Shown: positions 26,728 through 35,282 of the stretch, piece by piece
Numbering within the stretch: the stretch's first letter is position 1
Layout of the letters: each line of letters starts with the position of its first letter
NCBI GenBank assembly: GCA_000753455.2
Contig: LM994670.1
Coordinates: 1,736,702-1,800,701 of the forward strand
Source of the DNA: Clostridium jeddahitimonense
GTDB lineage: Bacteria; Bacillota; Clostridia; Clostridiales; Clostridiaceae
Reading direction: 5' to 3'
DNA: 64,000 nucleotides
Made by a program: the position numbers and the translations under genes
Notes under the pieces: generated by a model
The model's input: only the letters and a program-made list of their open reading frames with translations
Told to the model about the DNA's origin: nothing
The model's database searches: none

Positions 26728-27240
26728 ATGACTTATGACAAATTAATTAAAGAAGCTAATATGAAAAATGCTATTGAAGGGAATTTATCTATCTTTTTAC
26801 GTGAAAGGGTCAATGGTAGGGAAGATGGAGCTAAGACTATAGCAAAAGTAATTTGTAATTCTTTAGATAGAAATTATAAAGGACAAGATAATTTAAAACT
26901 TTTATCAAATAAAATTACTAATAAAGATAATATGTACTTTGAAGAGATTACAACCTTCGCTTTATATATTTTTACAATGGATTATTCAAATAAGATGCTT
27001 AAAAATATGCCAAAAGATAATAGTAGAAATGTTTTAATTAAAGCTATGGATATGGAAGTGTCTAGAGGATTAGCAGCTTTAAATATGTATATAGCTAATG
27101 ATATAAAACCAGGAATTTATACTACACATACTGAAACTACTAGAAAGACTATGGGGATTTCTAATAAGTTTCATAAAGCTTTTGGTGATTTTTTAGAAAC
27201 TAAAAGGAATGAAATAATTGATGCTATTGTAGCAATATAG
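26728..27240 (+). CDS. Hypothetical soluble protein, 170 aa
   Basis: Mostly alpha-helical, charged, no signal peptide or membrane segment; I recognise no family. ATG 26728 follows GGAGG and a terminator closes the gene, so it is a real single-gene unit. Features visible: FLRERVNGREDGAKTIAKVIC near the start and YTTHTETTRKTMGISNKFH near residues 130-150. No partner gene in the vicinity. Confidence 0.6.
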   Translation: MTYDKLIKEANMKNAIEGNLSIFLRERVNGREDGAKTIAKVICNSLDRNYKGQDNLKLLSNKITNKDNMYFEEITTFALYIFTMDYSNKMLKNMPKDNSRNVLIKAMDMEVSRGLAALNMYIANDIKPGIYTTHTETTRKTMGISNKFHKAFGDFLETKRNEIIDAIVAI

Positions 27241-27274
27241 AATTTAATTTTAAAAATATTTTCATAAGATAATA

Positions 27275-27305
27275 AAAGCTGTTGTATTTACAACAGCTTT
27301 TTTAT
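27275..27305 (+). terminator. Rho-independent terminator
   Basis: 11-bp stem AAAGCTGTTGT / ACAACAGCTTT, 4-base loop, then a T-run, after the 170-residue gene. Confidence 0.9.
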
Positions 27306-27433
27306 ACCATTAGGAACGTATTTATAAGTAGTTTTATATAATTAATATGATAGAGAAAATAAAATGTAAGTATAATATTCTCTTTGTTTATATAATTTAA
27401 GTTGCAGCATAGAGCTTAAAATGGAGGGGTAAT

Positions 27434-28171
27434 ATGTCTAGCAAAGAAGAGAAAGGTAAGAAGTCTAAAGATAAAAAAATAGAACAAAGTAAAAAAATCT
27501 CAGAAGATCAGAATATAATAATAATTTATGAGTATACAAAAGATAGATATAAAGAGATGTTAAAAAAGAAGAAGGATATAGATAAACATACATTGTACTT
27601 ATTATTAGTAATTATAGTGATTACAATATTACTTACAGTATTTAATGAAAGAAGTATAAATAATATAGTGACATTTGGAAGTATTAAGTATTTATATATA
27701 GGTGGATATGTAACAATAATTTTATCAATAATTACTTTAATAGCTTCATTAAAAGACACTTTTATAAAAAAGGCATTATTTAGATATTTATTTAAAAAGC
27801 TATATAAAGTAGATATATATAAGGAGTTAGACCTAAAGGATAAGATAGAAAAGTCATATAAAGCAAAAGAAAAAGAGTATAAGAGAAAACTTACAAGGGA
27901 GGAAAAGAAGCGAATATCAAAGAGAACAGTAAGAGAAAATTGTTGTTATAGAGAGATGGATGATTCTAGTAATATATTGAAAACCTATAAGAGGAAATAT
28001 ACAGGTAAGACTGAAAAACTATATGAGTTTTTAACAAAATCAATGGCAGCTAGAGTAAATGAAGGAATTTTAATTAATCAGGTTAAGCAGATTTCTTTTA
28101 AATTTAGTTTAACTTTAATAATAGTTTCCATATTGCTAATATCTTTAAGTAAATTATATATATTTTTATAG
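27434..28171 (+). CDS. Hypothetical membrane protein, 245 aa
   Basis: A lysine-rich cytoplasmic N-terminus (about 45 residues) precedes two adjacent hydrophobic segments (about 55-72 and 82-105). A strongly basic central region follows (KAKEKEYKRKLTREEKKRIS near 140-160), then one C-terminal membrane segment (about 222-245). No family recognised. Strong GGAGGGG ribosome site. Confidence 0.6.
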   Translation: MSSKEEKGKKSKDKKIEQSKKISEDQNIIIIYEYTKDRYKEMLKKKKDIDKHTLYLLLVIIVITILLTVFNERSINNIVTFGSIKYLYIGGYVTIILSIITLIASLKDTFIKKALFRYLFKKLYKVDIYKELDLKDKIEKSYKAKEKEYKRKLTREEKKRISKRTVRENCCYREMDDSSNILKTYKRKYTGKTEKLYEFLTKSMAARVNEGILINQVKQISFKFSLTLIIVSILLISLSKLYIFL

Positions 28172-28329
28172 AAACTAATTCTACTTAATGAGGATAATAG
28201 ATAAGATTTTGTAGAAAGTAGTCTATAAAGTAGAGTTTATTTGAAATAACTTATTATAAGAATATATTTATTAATATGGAAAAATAGTATATACTTATGA
28301 AGAAAAGAAATTAAAAGAAAGCGAATGAC

Positions 28330-28500
28330 ATGAAATTTATGAATATAGAAAATATAATATTAGGAATAGATTATAATTTGCTAGTAGACTTATATTTAAT
28401 ATCAGTTTTAGGATTATCAATTTATGCACATAAAAAAGGTGATAGAAAGACTTCTTTAATATTAAATGGAATAGGGTTTTTATCAATCTTTTTATTATAA
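28330..28500 (+). CDS. Possible small membrane protein, 56 aa
   Basis: Short open frame with two hydrophobic stretches (LLVDLYLISVLGLSIYA and SLILNGIGFLSIFLL) joined by a charged HKKGDRKT turn. The ribosome site is weak (GAAAGCGA), but the frame ends 11 bases before a terminator and the topology looks protein-like. Could be non-coding. Confidence 0.4.
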   Translation: MKFMNIENIILGIDYNLLVDLYLISVLGLSIYAHKKGDRKTSLILNGIGFLSIFLL

Positions 28501-28510
28501 GATTTAATTT

Positions 28511-28545
28511 AAGGTAGTATTAACTTTTGGTAGTACTACTTTTTT
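28511..28545 (+). terminator. Terminator upstream of the methyltransferase gene
   Basis: Inverted repeat AAGGTAGTA / TACTACTT followed by a run of T. It supports the existence of a transcript covering the 56-residue frame. Confidence 0.65.
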
Positions 28546-28603
28546 TATTAAGAAACTATAAATAAAACTAATTTAATATTATACAAAAGAACAAGGTGGT
28601 AAG

Positions 28604-29197
28604 ATGAATTATAAAACTTTAAATTATTATAATGAAAATGCAAAAGAATATTTTGAAACTACAAAAAATATAAAAACTACTGAAATATACAAAGAGTTTT
28701 TTAATATGGTAAAACCTTCAGGTAAGTTACTAGATCTTGGATGTGGTTCAGGAAGGGATAGCTTGTATTTCAAAAATGCTGGTTATGATGTTACATCTGT
28801 TGATGGATCTATAGAACTAGCAAGAGAAGCAGAAAAGCTGATAAATCAAGAAGTTATAGTAAGTAAATTTGAAGACTTTAAATCAAAAGAAAGATTTGAT
28901 GGAATATGGGCTTGTGCATCATTGCTTCATGTTAGAAGAGAAAATATTGAAGAGGTGCTAAGAAGCCTTGCTAATAACTTAAATGAAGGTTCAGTATTTT
29001 ACTTATCATTTAAATATGGAGATAATGAATACATTGATGAGAGAGGTAGATATTTTAACTGTTATAAAGAAGAAAACTTTGAAAAAATGATTAGAAATAT
29101 CACAGAGTACAAAGTTAAAACTATTTATAAAACTGGTGATTCATTAGGGAGAAGAGCGAATCTTATTTGGTTAAATATAATCCTTGAGAAAATTTAA
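28604..29197 (+). CDS. Class I SAM-dependent methyltransferase
   Basis: 197-residue Rossmann-fold methyltransferase. Motif I is [15 protein letters not shown] (about residues 43-57), the acidic post-motif is [11 protein letters not shown], and motif IV-like [13 protein letters not shown] follows. Substrate is not evident. Monocistronic between two hairpins, with AAGGTGG ribosome site. Confidence 0.82.
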   Translation: MNYKTLNYYNENAKEYFETTKNIKTTEIYKEFFNMVKPSGKLLDLGCGSGRDSLYFKNAGYDVTSVDGSIELAREAEKLINQEVIVSKFEDFKSKERFDGIWACASLLHVRRENIEEVLRSLANNLNEGSVFYLSFKYGDNEYIDERGRYFNCYKEENFEKMIRNITEYKVKTIYKTGDSLGRRANLIWLNIILEKI

Positions 29198-29226
29198 AAT
29201 ATAAATACTATAACAAGTTTATAAAA

Positions 29227-29266
29227 AATAAGGTACAATGAGAAGCTCGTTGTATCTTATTTTTTT
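29227..29266 (+). terminator. Terminator after the methyltransferase gene
   Basis: 16-bp stem (29227-29242 with 29246-29261, two G-U pairs), 3-base loop and a long T-run. Member of the AATAAGGTACAATGA palindrome family. Confidence 0.88.
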
Positions 29267-29290
29267 ATTATATAGGTGTTATCAATAGTA

Positions 29291-29341
29291 TTGTAAAAAG
29301 TAAAACAGCATAGTATACTTATGTATATACACAAGTATACT
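29291..29341 (+). promoter_or_regulatory. nadA promoter with a 30-bp operator palindrome
   Basis: TTGTAA (29291-29296) and TATACT (29314-29319) are spaced by 17 bp. A 30-bp palindrome at 29312-29341 overlaps the -10: outer arms AGTATACTT / AAGTATACT and core TGTATATACACA with one mismatch. The core also occurs upstream of the facing permease gene at 33532. Placement over the -10 implies a repressor, most plausibly the niacin-responsive NiaR. Confidence 0.7.
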
Positions 29342-29362
29342 ATAATGAGAGGTAGTGTAAAT

Positions 29363-30268
29363 ATGAATATAGTTGATAAAATACTTAGATTAAAAGAAGA
29401 AAAAGATGCACTAATAGTTGCTCACCTTTATCAGAGACCAGAAATTCAAGAAATAGCAGATATAGTTGGAGATTCGTATTTCTTAAGTAAAAAGGCTATG
29501 GAAAGTCCTAAAAAAACTATTGTTTTCTGTGGAGTAAAGTTTATGGCAGAAAGCGCAAAGATACTATCTCCAAATAAAAAGGTACTTATTCCAGTAAATG
29601 ACTCTACTTGTCCTATGGCAGATATGGCTGTAATGTATAAGCTAGATGAATTAAAAAGTAAACACCCAAATGCAAAGGTTGTAACATATATAAATTCTAA
29701 TCTTGATGTAAAAGCAGTATCAGATGTTGCTGTAACTTCATCATCTGCTGAAAAAATAATTAATAATATAGAAGAAGAAGAAATAATATTCCTTCCTGAC
29801 AGAAATTTAGGTAGTTATCTTCAAGAGAAATTACCAAAGAAAAAGTTCATTTTATATGATGGATTCTGTCCAACTCATGAAAGAATAGAAAAAGAAGAGA
29901 TGGAAGCAGTTATAGCAGAGAATCCAAGCTATCCTGTTTTAGTTCATCCAGAATGTTCAAAGAACGTTAGAGATTTAGCTACATTTATTGGTAGTACTTC
30001 TGAATTGATAGGTTATAGTGCAGAATCTAATGCTGAAGGGTTTATTGTGGTTACTGAAGAAGGTGTTCTTTATGAAATGCAGTTAAAGAGTCCAAATAAG
30101 AAATTTATTACGATGAAAACTCCAATGATTTGTCAAAATATGAAAAAAATAACTTTAGAAAATTTATATAGTTGTTTAAAAAATGAGGAGTATGAAGTGC
30201 ATATAGACTATGAGATGAGAGAAAAAGCGTCCAGAGCATTAGAAAATATGCACCTATTATCAAAGTAA
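29363..30268 (+). CDS. nadA: Quinolinate synthase
   Basis: Condenses iminoaspartate with dihydroxyacetone phosphate to quinolinate using a 4Fe-4S cluster; NAD de novo synthesis. Shows the NadA start AHLYQRPEIQEIADIVGDS and the three cluster cysteines in FCGVKFMAE, HPECSKNV and MICQNMKK. 301 residues, normal. ATG 29363 follows GAGAGG; an upstream in-frame ATG (29321) lies inside the operator palindrome and would not be transcribed intact from the proposed promoter. First gene of nadABC. Confidence 0.95.
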   Translation: MNIVDKILRLKEEKDALIVAHLYQRPEIQEIADIVGDSYFLSKKAMESPKKTIVFCGVKFMAESAKILSPNKKVLIPVNDSTCPMADMAVMYKLDELKSKHPNAKVVTYINSNLDVKAVSDVAVTSSSAEKIINNIEEEEIIFLPDRNLGSYLQEKLPKKKFILYDGFCPTHERIEKEEMEAVIAENPSYPVLVHPECSKNVRDLATFIGSTSELIGYSAESNAEGFIVVTEEGVLYEMQLKSPNKKFITMKTPMICQNMKKITLENLYSCLKNEEYEVHIDYEMREKASRALENMHLLSK

Positions 30269-30271
30269 ATT

Positions 30272-31552
30272 ATGAATTATGATGTGTTAATTGTTGGGAC
30301 AGGCGTTGGAGGATTATATACTGCAATAAATTTAAATGAAAATATAAAAGTTTTGATGATTACAAAGGATAGTGTTAGAGATTGCAATAGTTATTTAGCT
30401 CAAGGCGGAGTAACTACAATCTTAGGAGAAGATGACTTAGAAAGCTTTATTAGTGATACGCTTAAAGCTGGTAATTATAAAAATAATGTTAAGGCAGTTT
30501 CTAAAGTTGGAAAGAATTCAATAAAAAATATTAAAAACCTTAGTAGATTAGGAGTGCCTTTTGAAAAGAAAGATGGAAAGCTTAAGTATACTAGAGAAGG
30601 TGGACATAGTAAAAATAGAATTGTTTATTGTGAAGACCAAACAGGTAAGGCTATAGTGGAAGAGCTAATAAAGGTTGTTAAAGATAAAAGTAATATTACA
30701 ATAATGGAAAATACAACACTTACTGATTTATTAATCGAATATAATACATGCTATGGAGCTTCTATTATAAATGATAATAGATTAATTAAAGTTAATACAA
30801 AAGTAGTAGTATTAGCAACTGGTGGAATTGGTGGATTATTTAATTCAACAACTAATTTCGCCTCAATGACTGGAGATGGACTAGCTTTAGCAATTAAGCA
30901 TAATATAAAATTAAAAGATATGGAGTATTTACAATTACATCCTACTGTGTTGTATGAAAAAGAAAATAAAGGAAGAAGATTATTACTTTCTGAATCTTTA
31001 AGGGGTGAAGGTGGAGTTTTAGTAAATCTAAATGGAGAAAAATTTATTGACTCTTTATTACCAAGGGATGTTGTTTCTGCTGCAGTATTAAAGGAAATAG
31101 AAAAAACTCCTGATAAGCCTTATGTTTATTTAAATATGACTGGATTTACAAAAGAATATCTAACTAATAGATTCCCGTATATTTATGAAGAGTGTTTAAA
31201 TAGAGGTTTAAAGATGGAATCAGATTTACTACCAGTAGCACCAGCACATCATTATTGTATGGGTGGAATTGAAGTTGATTTGTATAGTAGAACTAATATT
31301 GAATTTTTATATGCAGTAGGAGAGGTAAGCTGTACAGGAGTTCATGGTTCAAATAGATTAGCTAGCAATTCATTATTAGAAGCTTTAGTATTTGGAGAAA
31401 ATGCTGCTGAAAATATAAATTCTAAGATAAATGAAATAACTATTAATTTAGATAAAGTTAATAGTTTTAGTGACAGTATTAATATGAAACCTTTAATTAA
31501 CTATGTAAAAGGAAAGGCAGATCATAGGTATGATAAATTATTTAATTGTTGA
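30272..31552 (+). CDS. nadB: L-aspartate oxidase
   Basis: FAD enzyme oxidising aspartate to iminoaspartate, the NadA substrate. Rossmann motif GTGVGGLYTA at the N-terminus, SYLAQGGVTT, HPTVLY and RLASNSLLEALVFG are all family motifs. With 426 residues it lacks much of the C-terminal helical domain of E. coli NadB, as expected for clostridial forms. Starts three bases after nadA and overlaps nadC, so translation is coupled. Confidence 0.93.
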   Translation: MNYDVLIVGTGVGGLYTAINLNENIKVLMITKDSVRDCNSYLAQGGVTTILGEDDLESFISDTLKAGNYKNNVKAVSKVGKNSIKNIKNLSRLGVPFEKKDGKLKYTREGGHSKNRIVYCEDQTGKAIVEELIKVVKDKSNITIMENTTLTDLLIEYNTCYGASIINDNRLIKVNTKVVVLATGGIGGLFNSTTNFASMTGDGLALAIKHNIKLKDMEYLQLHPTVLYEKENKGRRLLLSESLRGEGGVLVNLNGEKFIDSLLPRDVVSAAVLKEIEKTPDKPYVYLNMTGFTKEYLTNRFPYIYEECLNRGLKMESDLLPVAPAHHYCMGGIEVDLYSRTNIEFLYAVGEVSCTGVHGSNRLASNSLLEALVFGENAAENINSKINEITINLDKVNSFSDSINMKPLINYVKGKADHRYDKLFNC

Positions 31553-32384
31553 TGAAATTATAAATAGAGCACTAATTGAAGATATACCATATGGAGACAT
31601 AACTACAAATTCCATTGTTTCAGAGAACTCTTTAGCAACGGCAAAGCTAATCTGTAAAGAAGATGGAATTATATGTGGGCTTCCTATTTTTAATAGAGTA
31701 TTTGAACTATTAGGAGAAGTAGAATTTACTCCATTAGTAAAAGAAGGGGAAAAAGTTAGTAAAGGTATGCTATTAGGAACTTTAAATGGAAGTACTCTAA
31801 AAATACTTTCAGGAGAAAGAGTAGCTCTTAATATACTGCAAAGGTTAAGTGGAATTGCTACTATAACTAATAAATATGTAAAAGAAGTTTCTGGACTAAA
31901 CACTAAGGTTTTAGACACAAGAAAAACAACTCCAGGACTTAGATATATTGAGAAATATGCAGTAAAGATTGGCGGTGGAGAAAATCATAGATTTTCATTA
32001 TCAGATGGAATTTTATTAAAAGATAATCATATAGCCTATGCAGGTGGAATAAAAGAAGCTATAAACTCTGCAAGAAATAGTACAAGTTTTGTAAGAAAGA
32101 TAGAAGTCGAAGTTGAAACTAAGGAGCAGGTTATAGAAGCGATTGAAGCTGGAGCTGATATAATAATGCTTGATAATATGACGCCAGAAGTGGTAGGTGA
32201 TATGGTTAAATTAATTAATAAACAAACTACTATAGAGTGCTCAGGAAATATTACATTAGAGACTATAAGAGCTTATGCAGAAGCAGGTGTGGATTATATA
32301 TCATCAGGCGCATTAACTCATTCAGTTAAAGCATTAGATATATCTTTAAAAGAGTTAACAAGAATAGATAGTGATAATAAATAG
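31530..32384 (+). CDS. nadC: Nicotinate-nucleotide pyrophosphorylase (carboxylating)
   Basis: Converts quinolinate and PRPP to nicotinate mononucleotide. 284 residues with EDIPYGDITT, the phosphate-site LNILQRLSGIAT, DTRKTTPGLR and VEVETKEQ motifs of QPRTase. Overlaps nadB by 23 bases. Last gene of the NAD operon; together nadABC provide complete de novo nicotinate nucleotide synthesis. Confidence 0.95.
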   Translation: MINYLIVDEIINRALIEDIPYGDITTNSIVSENSLATAKLICKEDGIICGLPIFNRVFELLGEVEFTPLVKEGEKVSKGMLLGTLNGSTLKILSGERVALNILQRLSGIATITNKYVKEVSGLNTKVLDTRKTTPGLRYIEKYAVKIGGGENHRFSLSDGILLKDNHIAYAGGIKEAINSARNSTSFVRKIEVEVETKEQVIEAIEAGADIIMLDNMTPEVVGDMVKLINKQTTIECSGNITLETIRAYAEAGVDYISSGALTHSVKALDISLKELTRIDSDNK

Positions 32385-32412
32385 TAAGTATAATAATATA
32401 TTATTATGTATT

Positions 32413-32447
32413 ATAAAAGCAGAGTTTTGTTTTAACTCTGCTTTTAT
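32413..32447. terminator. Bidirectional terminator between nadC and the permease gene
   Basis: Perfect 14-bp stem (32413-32426 with 32434-32447) containing AAAAGCAGAGTT, 7-base loop, A-rich one side and T-rich the other. The stop codon of the minus-strand permease lies in the stem. Confidence 0.9.
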
Positions 32448-33511
32448 AATTTTAAAGACATATTTCCTAATTTAATTAGTCCTTTTTTACGCATATATTC
32501 AGATATTAATAAAGTTATAATTGCTGGTAAAAGAAAATGCATTAAGACAATTTCTATAATTACTATTGAAGGCTTGATAGTTTCAACCATGGTTTCATAC
32601 GCCATGATTTGTCCAACGAAGCCAGCAGATCCCATTCCTGAGCCGGTAGCGTTATTTGTCATCTTTAAAACAGTAGTTGATATTGGGCCAAGGATTGCAC
32701 TTGATATAATTGATGGTAGCCATATAATTGGATTCTTAAATATATTAGGAATTTGGAGCATGGAAGTTCCAATACCTTGAGCTAGTAGACCACCAAATTT
32801 ATTTTCTCTATAACTTGCTACTGCAAATCCAACCATTTGACAACAACATCCAACTACAGCTGCACCAGCAGTTATTCCGTTAAGGTCTAAAATTACTCCA
32901 ATAGCAGCAGAACTAATTGGAAGAGTCAATAACATTCCCATTATAACTGCTACAAGGATTCCCATAATAAATGGTTGTTGCTCTGTTGCGAAGATAATTA
33001 TATTACCAAGTGAAGTCATGAATTTTGATATTGGTGGACCAACAAGTAGGCCGATAGAAGAACCAAAAGCAATACTTATAAGAGGTGTCAAAATTATGTC
33101 AACCTTTGTTTTACCTGAAATTATATTTCCAACTTCTATTGCAACAAATGCAGCAATAAAAGCACCTAATGGTTCACCAGGACCAGCTAACATAATAGCA
33201 CCTGTATCTGTCATAATACTTCCTGCAAGTATTTTTGTAGCATAACCTCCAATAACTCCTGAAACTGCAGCAGAAACTACTACAAGTGGTGATGATTTAT
33301 ACTTATAAGCTACCCCGACACCAATACCAGCAGATGTGCAAGCAGCTGCAACTTTACCGATAATAAAAGTAAGGTTACCTATATCTCCACCAATGAGTTT
33401 CCCTATTTGTTGCAATATGGTTCCCATAATTAACGTAGAGAATAGTCCTAAAGCCATGCCACTTAAACCATCTATAAAGATGTGATTTAAATATTTTTTT
33501 ATGAATTTCAT
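32444..33511 (-). CDS. PTS_EIIC_2-type permease, putative niacin transporter
   Basis: 355-residue, glycine-rich polytopic protein related to the stand-alone PTS_EIIC_2 family, without EIIA or EIIB domains, so probably not a sugar phosphotransferase. About nine hydrophobic segments; conserved-looking GPGEPLGAFIAAFVAIEVG loop. Its promoter region carries TGTGTATATACACA, the core of the nadA operator. That makes a nicotinate/nicotinamide precursor the likely cargo, by regulon inference. Start ATG (33511) follows GAGGGGG; the frame is open further to 33583 without ribosome site. Converges on nadABC. Confidence 0.65.
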   Translation of the reverse strand: MKFIKKYLNHIFIDGLSGMALGLFSTLIMGTILQQIGKLIGGDIGNLTFIIGKVAAACTSAGIGVGVAYKYKSSPLVVVSAAVSGVIGGYATKILAGSIMTDTGAIMLAGPGEPLGAFIAAFVAIEVGNIISGKTKVDIILTPLISIAFGSSIGLLVGPPISKFMTSLGNIIIFATEQQPFIMGILVAVIMGMLLTLPISSAAIGVILDLNGITAGAAVVGCCCQMVGFAVASYRENKFGGLLAQGIGTSMLQIPNIFKNPIIWLPSIISSAILGPISTTVLKMTNNATGSGMGSAGFVGQIMAYETMVETIKPSIVIIEIVLMHFLLPAIITLLISEYMRKKGLIKLGNMSLKL

Positions 33512-33531
33512 GTTTCTGTCCCCCTCATAAC

Positions 33532-33545
33532 TGTGTATATACACA
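33532..33545. promoter_or_regulatory. Operator-like palindrome upstream of the permease
   Basis: Perfect 14-bp palindrome TGTGTATATACACA, 20 bases upstream of the minus-strand ATG. Shares the core with the nadA operator at 29321. Likely binding site of the same repressor. Confidence 0.65.
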
Positions 33546-33701
33546 TGCAAATTAAGTTTAGCATTAACTGTAATTAACTTCAATATATAAATAATAATGG
33601 CTACATTTAATAAGTATTTTCCCTTTTGATGATTAAAAATTATAAGTTGGACAATAATTATAAATACAAAATTATAATAATTTATATAGGAAGGGAATCT
33701 T

Positions 33702-33917
33702 ATGCAAGTTAAAATAGAAAAATGTGAAGGTGTAAATAAATGTTGGTATAAAAGTTTTATCGGAGAAATATTTGAAGTTGAAAATATAGAAGCTTCTGGA
33801 TTAAGTAGGACAAAAATATTTGTAAAGATTAATAAAGAAGAATGTAGAAAGTGTTTTAAAGAAAATAGGAGATATGCAGCAGTTTACAAAAATGATGTTA
33901 AAATAATTAACGAATAA
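33702..33917 (+). CDS. Small hypothetical protein, 71 aa
   Basis: Short soluble protein with a predicted mostly beta fold and four Cys (CEGVNKCW, and CRKC near residue 47), possibly metal binding. Clear AGGAAGGG ribosome site and an immediately following terminator make it a genuine one-gene unit. No family recognised. Confidence 0.6.
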   Translation: MQVKIEKCEGVNKCWYKSFIGEIFEVENIEASGLSRTKIFVKINKEECRKCFKENRRYAAVYKNDVKIINE

Positions 33918-33955
33918 GCAGTAATAACTAAGTATAGTTGTTACTGCCTTGTTTT
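33918..33955 (+). terminator. Terminator after the 71-residue gene
   Basis: 13-bp stem GCAGTAATAACTA / TAGTTGTTACTGC with one G-U pair and a tetraloop, starting directly after the stop codon, then a T-rich tail. Confidence 0.85.
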
Positions 33956-34060
33956 ATTATCTTATAAAATATTGACTAAAAGTTAGCTTTAGGATGTATA
34001 GTTTTTCTTTATATAAGTAAAAATTATAAAGTGTTGAGTATTTAAGGGGAGGGTAAGTAT

Positions 34061-35188
34061 ATGAATATATTATATTTTATTTTGCCAGCATTTCTTATGA
34101 TTATAGTTAGTATTTACTTGTACTATTATATTGCAAGAGCTATAAGTATATCAAAGATAAATGTGAAAAAGAAACGAGTAAAATTGACAATTATAGCTAT
34201 TGTAATAATCATTATGTATTTTTCTTTAAGAGACTTTGGAGTAGGGGTAGTTGTAGTTCTACATATTATAACTATATCCTTATTAATGGATCTTATAAAT
34301 TATATATTTAAATTAGTAGGGAGAAGAAGGAACTTAACATATTATAAATGGAAGATAGTTTATAATAGTGGAATTGTTCCTATTATAGTATCTGTAATTA
34401 TCTTAGCTTATGGATATTGGAATATGAATAATATAGTAGAAAGTGACTATATGATATATACAAACAAAGATATAAGAGAAGAAGGCTATAGAGTTGCTAT
34501 GATTTCTGATCTTCATTATGGAACTGTTATGAATAGTGAAAAACTCCAAAAGGCTTGTGCGGAAATTGAAAAGTCAGCTCCAGATATGGTAGTGCTTTGT
34601 GGTGATATTGTAGATGAAAAAACTAACTTAGAACAAATGCAGGAGGTTGCAGAGATACTTGGGAGTATTAAAAGTAAGTTTGGAGTATTTTATGTATATG
34701 GTAATCATGATGATGCTAGATACTCTTCGATTCCTAGCTATACTAAAGGTGAGTTATGGAATGAGTTATCATCAAATAATATTCATGTATTAGTAGATCA
34801 AAGCTATGAGATAAATGATGAGTTTATTATTATTGGAAGAGATGATGAGGGGTTTTCAAAAGAAGAAGGAAGGAAAATTAGTGAAGATTTAATTGCTAAT
34901 ATAGATAAAAATAAATTTATATTACTTTTAGATCATCAGCCATCAGATCTAGATGAGAATAGCTTTTTAGGATATGACTTACAATTATCTGGGCATACTC
35001 ATAAAGGGCAAATTTGGCCTTTTGGATTAATAAGTGAATTATTTAATTTTAATGAACTTGAATATGGATATGAAAAGATTGGAAATTACGAAGTCATAGT
35101 TTCCTCTGGAATATCAGGATGGAATTATCCTATAAGAACTGGATCGAAGTCTGAATATTTAATTGTTGATATAAAAAATAAAGTTTGA
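34061..35188 (+). CDS. Membrane-anchored metallophosphoesterase
   Basis: 375 residues: four N-terminal hydrophobic segments (to about residue 125), then a calcineurin-like phosphoesterase domain. Metal-binding motifs are all present: SDLHYG (about 150), GDIVDE (about 184), GNHDD (about 219) and SGHTHKGQ (about 310). This is the YkuE-like architecture. The substrate is unknown; phospholipid/UDP-sugar hydrolysis is a family-level suggestion. Confidence 0.85.
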   Translation: MNILYFILPAFLMIIVSIYLYYYIARAISISKINVKKKRVKLTIIAIVIIIMYFSLRDFGVGVVVVLHIITISLLMDLINYIFKLVGRRRNLTYYKWKIVYNSGIVPIIVSVIILAYGYWNMNNIVESDYMIYTNKDIREEGYRVAMISDLHYGTVMNSEKLQKACAEIEKSAPDMVVLCGDIVDEKTNLEQMQEVAEILGSIKSKFGVFYVYGNHDDARYSSIPSYTKGELWNELSSNNIHVLVDQSYEINDEFIIIGRDDEGFSKEEGRKISEDLIANIDKNKFILLLDHQPSDLDENSFLGYDLQLSGHTHKGQIWPFGLISELFNFNELEYGYEKIGNYEVIVSSGISGWNYPIRTGSKSEYLIVDIKNKV

Positions 35189-35282
35189 AAAATAATAATT
35201 ATGAAATTTTAAAAAGACATGTATAGAGTAACCTCATAAAAAGGAAAATAAGAAGAGTTGAATTTTTAGGAGGGAACATATT

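Noticed and set aside
33512..33701. Riboswitch in the gap between the permease and the 71-residue gene
   Set aside because: Only the short TGTGTATATACACA dyad is visible; no longer conserved stem structure could be recognised.
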